Positions 1-4,148 of a stretch of DNA of 5,968 nucleotides are shown piece by piece (position 1 is the stretch's first letter; each line of letters starts with the position of its first letter). Under the pieces are notes generated by a model, which was given only the letters and a program-made list of their open reading frames with translations, was not told the DNA's origin and ran no database searches. This DNA comes from Candidatus Terrybacteria bacterium RIFCSPLOWO2_01_FULL_58_14 (GTDB taxonomy: Bacteria > Patescibacteriota > Minisyncoccia > Terrybacterales > 2-01-FULL-58-14). The DNA lies in the NCBI GenBank assembly GCA_001824745.1, contig MHSZ01000018.1, positions 26,453-32,420 on the forward strand, in the 5' to 3' direction. A program made the position numbers and the translations under genes.

Positions 1-654
1 AGCATTACTAATAAAATTATTCAACTCATCTATGGTAAATAATTTCATATATCCGATTGTCGCGTCATTACGCGCATACCATAGAGTGTTGATATCTGTA
101 AATGGTTCTAGGTCCGAGCGGTCTTTCAATAAAGTAGCTTCTCTGTCTTTCAGAACCTTCAGGGCTTTAATCGTGAGAATGTCAAAAATAATTACTCCAT
201 CGTCTACACACTGCTTGGCCAAGTTGTTGAAAATAGAAGCTCGATTTTCAGTAATTCCGTTTAGAATTCCCCACAAACACAAGACGAGATTTCCAGTATA
301 CGGCCCCGGCTCGCTAGTCAAATCCACTGTCGTCAACTTATCGTATAAAGGTTTATCAAGATATTTTTGCTCGCGAGCTATCGCAAGCATACTATCAGCA
401 TAATCAAGTCCGTAAATTGATTTAATTTCACTTCGATCAATATGAACATTTTCCAAAATATATCTCAATCTGTCGCCAGTTCCACAACCTGCGTCTACGA
501 TTTCAAAAGTTTTTCCATTACGACGCATTTCATTAATTATTTCTATAACCAAACTATCCTCGCAGGACAAATTCGCCCAACTTTTTCTATCCATCACCCG
601 TTCAGAGTAATTCTTACTATGTTTATTAAAACTATCTTTTAAGGAGAATTGCAT
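1..654 (-). CDS. Class I SAM-dependent methyltransferase, C-terminus cut by the window edge
   Basis: I read this gene from the reverse complement: 218 codons are open from an ATG at 654 to the left edge, with no stop, so the C-terminus is missing. The fold is a Rossmann-type SAM-dependent methyltransferase. Motif I is IVDAGCGTGDRL at residues 52-63, the glycine-rich loop that binds SAM. The acidic end of strand 2 lies in YGLDYADSML (81-90, Asp84 probably binding the ribose). A motif IV-like strand is LVLCLWGILNGI (123-134), and DDGVIIFDIL (151-160) fits strand 5. The N-terminus (FNKHSKNYSERV) resembles small-molecule methyltransferases of the UbiE/Methyltransf_25 type, but the substrate cannot be told. 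Complete members are often 230-270 residues. The ATG is favoured because an in-frame stop lies a short way upstream, although a TTG is also possible; no good Shine-Dalgarno precedes it. The gene is much richer in A+T than the others here, which suggests transfer. Family is secure; function is unknown. Confidence 0.9.
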   Translation of the reverse strand, partial: MQFSLKDSFNKHSKNYSERVMDRKSWANLSCEDSLVIEIINEMRRNGKTFEIVDAGCGTGDRLRYILENVHIDRSEIKSIYGLDYADSMLAIAREQKYLDKPLYDKLTTVDLTSEPGPYTGNLVLCLWGILNGITENRASIFNNLAKQCVDDGVIIFDILTIKALKVLKDREATLLKDRSDLEPFTDINTLWYARNDATIGYMKLFTIDELNNFISNA

Positions 655-673
655 ATGATTAAAAAATTTTCTT

Positions 674-716
674 CCCCCAAAATGCAGAATCGCCAATTCT
701 TTTTTACCCCCAAAAT
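674..716. repeat. Short direct repeat CCCCCAAAAT (two copies)
   Basis: The 10-mer CCCCCAAAAT occurs at 674-683 and again at 707-716, a spacing of 33 nt, in the spacer upstream of the methyltransferase start. On the coding (minus) strand it reads ATTTTGGGGG. The copies are exact but short. They could be a paired protein-binding site in the leader or chance in a low-complexity spacer. I found no convincing -35/-10 promoter pair in 655-777. Confidence 0.4.
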
Positions 717-730
717 CCAATACAAATTAG

Positions 731-751
731 TCGCCGAGCGAAGCGAGGCGA
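731..751. repeat. Symmetric hairpin element with GAGCGAAGCGAG core
   Basis: A 21-nt imperfect palindrome has arms TCGCC (731-735) and GGCGA (747-751). Inside, an additional GC/GC pair is closed by a GAA loop. On the plus strand the unpaired bases are GA opposite GA in a CGAG/CGAG context, the classic setting for tandem sheared G-A pairs; on the minus strand they would be T-C mismatches. It lies 27 nt past the 3' end of tRNA-Phe and is not followed by a clear T-tract, so it is a weak terminator candidate. Similar GAGCGAAGCGAG hairpins occur between genes in many bacteria (from memory), so a REP-like dispersed element is plausible. Confidence 0.5.
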
Positions 752-777
752 ACCTTTCAAACTTGCGAATTCCTTTC

Positions 778-853
778 TGGTGCTGGGGGTCGGAATCGAA
801 CCGACGACCCCTTCCTCTTCAGGGAAGTGCTCTACCGACTGAGCTACCCCAGC
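778..853 (-). tRNA. tRNA-Phe (anticodon GAA)
   Basis: This is a complete 76-nt cloverleaf. The acceptor arms GCTGGGG/CCCCAGC pair over 7 bp. The D arm is GCTC-AGTCGGTA-GAGC. The anticodon stem CTTCC/GGAAG encloses the loop CTGAAGA, giving anticodon GAA (818-820). The variable loop is GGGTC, and the T arm is GTCGG-TTCGATT-CCGAC. The discriminator is A and the 3' CCA is encoded (778-780). Base 37, just 3' of the anticodon, is G, whereas most bacterial tRNA-Phe have a hypermodified A there. It is co-oriented with tRNA-Leu upstream. The base composition drops sharply immediately downstream of it. Confidence 0.97.
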
Positions 854-873
854 AAACTTTGCCCCGCAAAGAA

Positions 874-901
874 ACTCTAATCTCTAAATCCCAAATCCTA
901 A
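874..901 (+). repeat. Degenerate 7-nt tandem array, four units (array A)
   Basis: Four consecutive heptamers fit WYYCYAA on the plus strand, with AA fixed at the end of each unit. They sit in the spacer between tRNA-Leu and tRNA-Phe, just upstream of the tRNA-Phe 5' end. Array B (938-965) has the same period in the opposite orientation. The period is visible by eye, but the units are degenerate, so the call rests on spacing more than on identity. Confidence 0.55.
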
Positions 902-937
902 ACAATTCCCAGTGGCCGAAATTCAAGCCGCAAGAAG

Positions 938-965
938 TTAGGCTTTAGAACTTAAGGTTTAGAGC
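938..965 (-). repeat. Degenerate 7-nt tandem array, four units (array B, inverted to array A)
   Basis: Four consecutive heptamers fit RBYYTAA when read on the minus strand (TTARRNN on plus). The array mirrors array A (874-901): aligning base 874 with 965 through 901 with 938 gives 20 Watson-Crick pairs plus one G-T of 28. The two could therefore fold into a long imperfect hairpin with a 36-nt loop (902-937) in a transcript linking tRNA-Leu to tRNA-Phe. Its left edge lies 17 nt past the tRNA-Leu 3' end. Confidence 0.55.
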
Positions 966-982
966 TTCCGCTTCAAAATCGG

Positions 983-1069
983 TGGTGCCAGGGGTGGGAG
1001 TCGAACCCACACGGGATTGCTCCCAAGAGGGTTTAAGCCTCTAGCGTCTACCAATTCCGCCACCCTGGC
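983..1069 (-). tRNA. tRNA-Leu (anticodon UAA)
   Basis: This is a class II tRNA of 87 nt with a long variable arm. The acceptor arms GCCAGGG/CCCTGGC pair fully. The D region is GCGGAATTGGTAGACGC. The anticodon stem AGAGG/CCTCT encloses CTTAAAC, giving anticodon TAA, which reads UUA and UUG. The variable arm has a GGGA/TCCC stem with a GCAA loop. The T arm is GTGGG-TTCGACT-CCCAC. The discriminator A is typical of leucine tRNAs, and the CCA end is encoded (983-985). It lies 110 nt past the Nudix stop codon and 129 nt before tRNA-Phe on the same strand. Confidence 0.97.
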
Positions 1070-1098
1070 GTCTACTAGTGGAGTTTACCCCGAACCAT

Positions 1099-1129
1099 CG
1101 AGCCGCCAAAGGCGGATCCGATTGGCTCG
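1099..1129 (-). other. Inverted repeats in the Nudix/tRNA-Leu spacer
   Basis: A 5-bp stem CCGCC/GGCGG with a 3-nt loop lies at 1103-1115. A second outer pairing of CGAG (1099-1102) with CTCG (1126-1129) could stack on it across a 10-nt bulge. An alternative 6-bp pairing of CGAGCC with GGCTCG excludes part of the inner stem. No T-tract follows on the minus strand, so this is a poor intrinsic terminator. It could be an RNA-processing or pausing structure upstream of tRNA-Leu, or chance in a G+C-rich spacer. Confidence 0.3.
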
Positions 1130-1179
1130 TGGCCACGCCGGCCCTCCCCCACTCTGCCCACTGAAAAGAAATCTGGCAA

Positions 1180-1584
1180 CTACACAGCGCCGTACTGAAT
1201 CTGTCGAAGATCCTCTAGCATAATGGGGACAATATCGAACGAAGAAAGCTCGTGCGGCATAACCCACGCGAAGTCCACGTGCTCGTCATTGAGGATCGGG
1301 TCCGCGTGATCGGTGGAAAAACGGAATGCGTACGTCCGCCAAATCTTCCCGTCATAATCTACGTCGTAACGCGCGTACTCCTCCTGCAAGCTCACGGGTA
1401 GGGCAACCTCTTCACGAATCTCCCGTAGTGCGGCCTCCACCGGCACCTCCCCCTCTTCGATTTTCCCCGTTACAACATTCCAAAGGTTCGGCGCCCAATT
1501 ATTGTTCGGGGACCTTTTCAATAAAAGCATTCTCTCTTCAGAATTCTCAATCACCGCAACGATAACGGGAATAATATCCTTCAT
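1180..1584 (-). CDS. Nudix hydrolase
   Basis: A 134-residue protein of the Nudix superfamily, Mg2+-dependent enzymes that cleave nucleoside diphosphates linked to another group. The Nudix box spans Gly40 to Leu62 and fits GX5EX7REUXEEXGU: G40, E46, R54-E55, then E58-E59, which would bind the metal. The only departure is Ala61 in place of the second Gly. The segment before it, NLWNVVTGKIEEGE, resembles NudB-like and MutT-like enzymes, but the substrate (oxidised dNTP, dihydroneopterin triphosphate or other) cannot be assigned. The length is normal for a single-domain member, with no signal peptide or membrane segment, so it is cytoplasmic. The ATG lies only 30 nt past the 3' end of tRNA-Cys and has no clear Shine-Dalgarno. 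Translation therefore probably uses a short leader left after tRNA processing, or an internal promoter. Confidence 0.93.
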   Translation of the reverse strand: MKDIIPVIVAVIENSEERMLLLKRSPNNNWAPNLWNVVTGKIEEGEVPVEAALREIREEVALPVSLQEEYARYDVDYDGKIWRTYAFRFSTDHADPILNDEHVDFAWVMPHELSSFDIVPIMLEDLRQIQYGAV

Positions 1585-1614
1585 AAACCCGAGCGTCTTT
1601 TACGATCGCTGTCG

Positions 1615-1686
1615 AGGCCGGGACGGGAATCGAACCCGTGTATAAGGGTTTTGCAGACCCTTGCCTTACCACTTGGCTACCCGGCC
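1615..1686 (-). tRNA. tRNA-Cys (anticodon GCA), CCA not encoded
   Basis: A 72-nt cloverleaf without CCA. The acceptor arms GGCCGGG/CCCGGCC pair fully. The D region is GCCAAGTGGTAAGGC. The anticodon stem AGGGT/ACCCT encloses CTGCAAA, giving anticodon GCA. The variable loop is TATAC, and the T arm is ACGGG-TTCGATT-CCCGT. The discriminator is U, the expected cysteine identity base. The next three bases are CGA rather than CCA, so a CCA-adding enzyme is needed, unlike the other two tRNAs here. It starts 33 nt past the rbfA stop and ends 30 nt before the Nudix start, so read-through from rbfA is likely. Confidence 0.97.
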
Positions 1687-1719
1687 ATAGCGTCCTAAAC
1701 GAGAATCGTATCCTAGAGT

Positions 1720-2064
1720 TTAGTGATCCTGTTGAAGTTTGTAAAGTTCGGCTTCAATCCGATCTGCCTCGGCGGTGGTCCGATCGAGAAGAAAACGGAT
1801 GCGCGGGACCGGGCGCATTCGCATCCGGCGATTGAGATCGCGCTGGAAAAGCGCCACGCGTTGCTGAAGCCAGGCAATCACCTCTCCCCCGCGATCTTCC
1901 GGCAAGACACTCACCGCAACTTCTGCAGAGGTCAAATCTTCCTTCGGAGTCACGCGCGTGACCGTCACCACGGCGTCCTCGGGGAGTTCCTCCCGCAAGA
2001 GAAGCATCGCGATCTCTTCTCGCAGCAACTCGCCGATACGCGCACGGCGACGCGGGTTCGTCAT
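1720..2064 (-). CDS. rbfA: Ribosome-binding factor A
   Basis: RbfA binds the 30S subunit and helps late maturation of 16S rRNA, including the 5' helix 1 region; it is also needed for growth in the cold in model bacteria. The 114-residue reading has the single KH-like domain of the family. It begins with a conserved helix (RRARIGELLREEIAMLL, residues 6-22), continues with strand VVTVTRVTPKEDLTSAEVAVSVL (32-54), and ends with the signature helix-strand VPRIRFLLDRT plus DRIEAEL (86-107). I chose the ATG at 2064 because the length before the helix then matches E. coli RbfA. An in-frame GTG at 2085 would add 7 residues and overlap the infB stop as GTGA, suggesting translational coupling; neither start has a good Shine-Dalgarno. 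It follows infB directly, the classical order. Family assignment is firm; the start is open. Confidence 0.93.
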   Translation of the reverse strand: MTNPRRRARIGELLREEIAMLLLREELPEDAVVTVTRVTPKEDLTSAEVAVSVLPEDRGGEVIAWLQQRVALFQRDLNRRMRMRPVPRIRFLLDRTTAEADRIEAELYKLQQDH

Positions 2065-2081
2065 GACAAAAACACGGCTTC

Positions 2082-3599
2082 TCACCCGAGCTTCTGCTGC
2101 TCGATACGTTCGGTGAATAGACGCAGGGTATCACCCTCTTTTGCCGGCCCCCCGGCACGGAACTTCACGAGGGTGCCGCACTCGTTTCCCTGCGGCACTT
2201 CGTCAACAACGATTTTGTTCATCTGCACCTCCAGCAACTCACCGGAGCCAACAACGGCATTGTTGCGCTCCAGCTCAAAGCGCAAGCCCTTTCGCGCCAA
2301 TCCTTTCGTAATACGCCCGCCGATCACCTGTCGCGGCGGATCGCTGCGGAAGGTTGCGAGAAGCTGAAGAACGCCCATGTCTTCACGGATGATCTTTCGG
2401 GGCATACGCTCTTCGATGGCCTTACGGAGAAAGTCGAGCATCTCATAGATCACCGGAAAGGTTACGACGGAGACCCCCGTCCGTTCTGCAAGTTGCTGAA
2501 TGGCTCGTGGCGCCTTTACCCTGAAACCGACGACGATAGCCCCGATGGCTGCCGCCTGCTTCACTTCATTTTCCGTGATATCTCCGGTGTCTGCAGCTGC
2601 CACGCGTATTGCGATGAAGCTATTGCGGAACTTCCCAAGCTCTCCCATGACCGCCTCCAATGAACCCATCACGTCGGCCTTCACGATGAGCGAAAACTCG
2701 CCTTCGGGGGATCCTTCAGCGATCACCTGTTCCCGCGCGCGACGCTTCGCCTCTGATTGAGCCTTTTCCGCAGCCATGGCGTCGTCTGGGAAGACGGAGA
2801 AAGCGTCACCGACTGCCGGAACCTCATTGAATCCTAATACCACCGCGGGCATGGACGGCCCGAGCGCTTCCGCGTTTTTGCCAGCGAAATCCTCGATGGC
2901 CTTTGCGCGGCCGAAAACCGAACCCGCAACAATAGCATCGCCGCGGCGAAGCGTTCCCTCTTTCACAAGCAGTGTGGCAACGGGCCCGCGCCGCGAATCA
3001 CGGTGCGCTTCAATCACCGCGCCTTCCGCCATGCCCGTAGGATCAGCGCCCAGCTCCGCCACTTCCGCGACGAGCAGCACGAGCTCAAGCAGCTCATCCA
3101 CGCCGCTTCCGGCTTTCGCGGAAATCTCTACATTCGGAGTATCCCCTCCCCAACCCTCAAGGAGCACCCCTGCTTCGGTGAGTCCATTCTTCGTGCGTTC
3201 AATATCGGCATTTCCTTTGTCGATCTTGTTCATCGCAACGACGAAAGGAATGTGGGAGCTCCGAATCGCTTCGATTGCCTCTTTGGTTTGTGGCTTCACG
3301 CCATCGTCGACAGCAACGACCAAAATCGCAACGTCCGCGACCTGGGCGCCGCGAGAGCGCATTGCCGAGAACGCTTCATGTCCCGGAGTGTCCAAAAACG
3401 TAATGGTTTTCCCTCCTCGTTCGACCACATATGCGCCAACATGCTGAGTGATGCCGCCGGATTCTCTCCCCGCCACATTTGTTTTCCGAATCGTATCGAG
3501 GAGAGTGGTTTTGCCGTGATCCACGTGCCCTAAAACAACCACGACCGGGGACCGCGGCGCCATTCCTTTCTTCGGAGTCCTTTTTGGAGTTTTTGGCAT
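2082..3599 (-). CDS. infB: Translation initiation factor IF-2, short form
   Basis: IF-2 is the GTPase that places fMet-tRNA on the 30S subunit and promotes 50S joining. The 505-residue protein has all five GTPase motifs: G1 GHVDHGKT (24-31), G2 GGITQH (48-53), G3 DTPGHE (70-75), G4 NKID (124-127) and G5 SAK (160-162). Domain II (beta barrel) follows at about 190-275, domain III at about 300-390 and the C-terminal fMet-tRNA-binding domain at about 400-495 (from IREDMGVLQLLATF). Only about 17 basic residues precede the G domain. The long N-terminal extension and IF2_N region of E. coli (890 aa) or B. subtilis (about 716 aa) are absent. It starts 6 nt past the DUF4446 stop and ends at the rbfA junction, so it belongs to that operon. 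The usual nusA and ylxR neighbours are missing. The translation is intact, with no frameshift. Confidence 0.98.
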   Translation of the reverse strand: MPKTPKRTPKKGMAPRSPVVVVLGHVDHGKTTLLDTIRKTNVAGRESGGITQHVGAYVVERGGKTITFLDTPGHEAFSAMRSRGAQVADVAILVVAVDDGVKPQTKEAIEAIRSSHIPFVVAMNKIDKGNADIERTKNGLTEAGVLLEGWGGDTPNVEISAKAGSGVDELLELVLLVAEVAELGADPTGMAEGAVIEAHRDSRRGPVATLLVKEGTLRRGDAIVAGSVFGRAKAIEDFAGKNAEALGPSMPAVVLGFNEVPAVGDAFSVFPDDAMAAEKAQSEAKRRAREQVIAEGSPEGEFSLIVKADVMGSLEAVMGELGKFRNSFIAIRVAAADTGDITENEVKQAAAIGAIVVGFRVKAPRAIQQLAERTGVSVVTFPVIYEMLDFLRKAIEERMPRKIIREDMGVLQLLATFRSDPPRQVIGGRITKGLARKGLRFELERNNAVVGSGELLEVQMNKIVVDEVPQGNECGTLVKFRAGGPAKEGDTLRLFTERIEQQKLG

Positions 3600-3605
3600 T
3601 TCGAA

Positions 3606-4067
3606 CTATTCGCGCTGAATAGCGCGGCGAATCGCCTCTTCTTCCTCGCGCGAGAGATGGTGCCGCGACTGTCCCTTCACGACCTGTTTGGCATATACGC
3701 GCGTTCCCTCGCGCGTATAAAGCGAAGAGAGCACCGCGCCGTTGTCTTCAGAATCAAGAAGTGCAACCGCGAAGGACTGATCGCCTCCCACATCTTCAAA
3801 AGGATTGAACCGCACGACGCCGACCTTCTGCACTGCATTCCCCGCCATCACGTCGATACGCGCAACATCGTTTCTGAGCCGCTTGAACTCTTCCTCGGTC
3901 GCGCGGAGACGCTTCCCGACTTCCGCGATAATACTCTCCAGGTCTTCGGCTTTCCCTCCGTGGAAAAACGCGTCGAGGCGCCTGCTGAGACGAAACACCA
4001 GAACAGCTGTAGTACCAGCGGCGAAAACCGCCACCAGCGCCACGAGTTCGCTTATCCCAAAATTCAT
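3606..4067 (-). CDS. DUF4446 family membrane-anchored protein
   Basis: A 153-residue protein matching DUF4446, a family of unknown function. A single hydrophobic segment (about residues 7-27) anchors the N-terminus. A charged, probably coiled-coil stretch follows (about 40-75), then the family core KVGVVRFNPFEDVGGDQSF (81-99) and ALLDSEDNGAVLSSLYTRE, with a late GTRVYAKQVVKGQS. The charged tail EEEEAIRRAIQ is also typical. I chose the ATG at 4067 because GGAAGAG lies 5 nt upstream as a plausible ribosome binding site and because the hydrophobic anchor then starts near the N-terminus. The longer frame starting at 4133 adds 22 residues without family character. It lies 6 nt upstream of infB, so both are almost certainly co-transcribed. 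Whether it relates to translation is unknown; the link is by position only. Confidence 0.85.
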   Translation of the reverse strand: MNFGISELVALVAVFAAGTTAVLVFRLSRRLDAFFHGGKAEDLESIIAEVGKRLRATEEEFKRLRNDVARIDVMAGNAVQKVGVVRFNPFEDVGGDQSFAVALLDSEDNGAVLSSLYTREGTRVYAKQVVKGQSRHHLSREEEEAIRRAIQRE

Positions 4068-4072
4068 AGATG

Positions 4073-4079
4073 CTCTTCC
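4073..4079 (-). promoter_or_regulatory. Probable ribosome binding site of the DUF4446 gene
   Basis: GGAAGAG on the minus strand, 5 nt before the ATG at 4067. It is one of the few recognisable Shine-Dalgarno-like sequences in the window and supports the 4067 start over the upstream in-frame codon at 4133. Confidence 0.5.
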
Positions 4080-4111
4080 GATCACATGAGGTCTGCCGAA
4101 GGCCAACGTAG

Positions 4112-4146
4112 CGCTCGCCGCACGAAAAGACAAGGCGGCGCATGCG
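4112..4146 (-). other. Stem-loop between the DUF2207 and DUF4446 genes
   Basis: A 6-bp G+C stem (4116-4121 with 4135-4140) encloses a 13-nt loop. Three further pairs (4112-4114 with 4144-4146) extend it across a small internal loop. It lies immediately after the DUF2207 stop codon on the minus strand. No T-tract follows, so complete termination is unlikely. It could reduce read-through or protect a processed end between the two genes. Confidence 0.3.
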
Positions 4147-4148
4147 TC

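Noticed and set aside
32..642. Two plus-strand ORFs of 123 and 66 codons
   Set aside because: They are antisense to the methyltransferase frame, which shows clear SAM-binding motifs; their own translations have no family character.
655..948. Plus-strand ORF with an excellent Shine-Dalgarno (AAGGAG, 641-646) 8 nt before an ATG at 655
   Set aside because: The ORF reads antisense straight through tRNA-Phe and the heptamer spacer, and the AAGGAG is simply the complement of Ser-Leu codons near the methyltransferase start. The peptide is a typical false translation of a tRNA gene.
1082..1110. Possible promoter for tRNA-Leu (TAAACT as -10, 17 nt from a poor -35)
   Set aside because: The -10 matches only four of six consensus bases and the -35 barely matches, so it cannot be told from chance.
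2776..3533. Long plus-strand ORFs (up to 223 codons) opposite infB
   Set aside because: They are Ser/Pro/Thr-rich shadows caused by the G+C-rich codons of infB.
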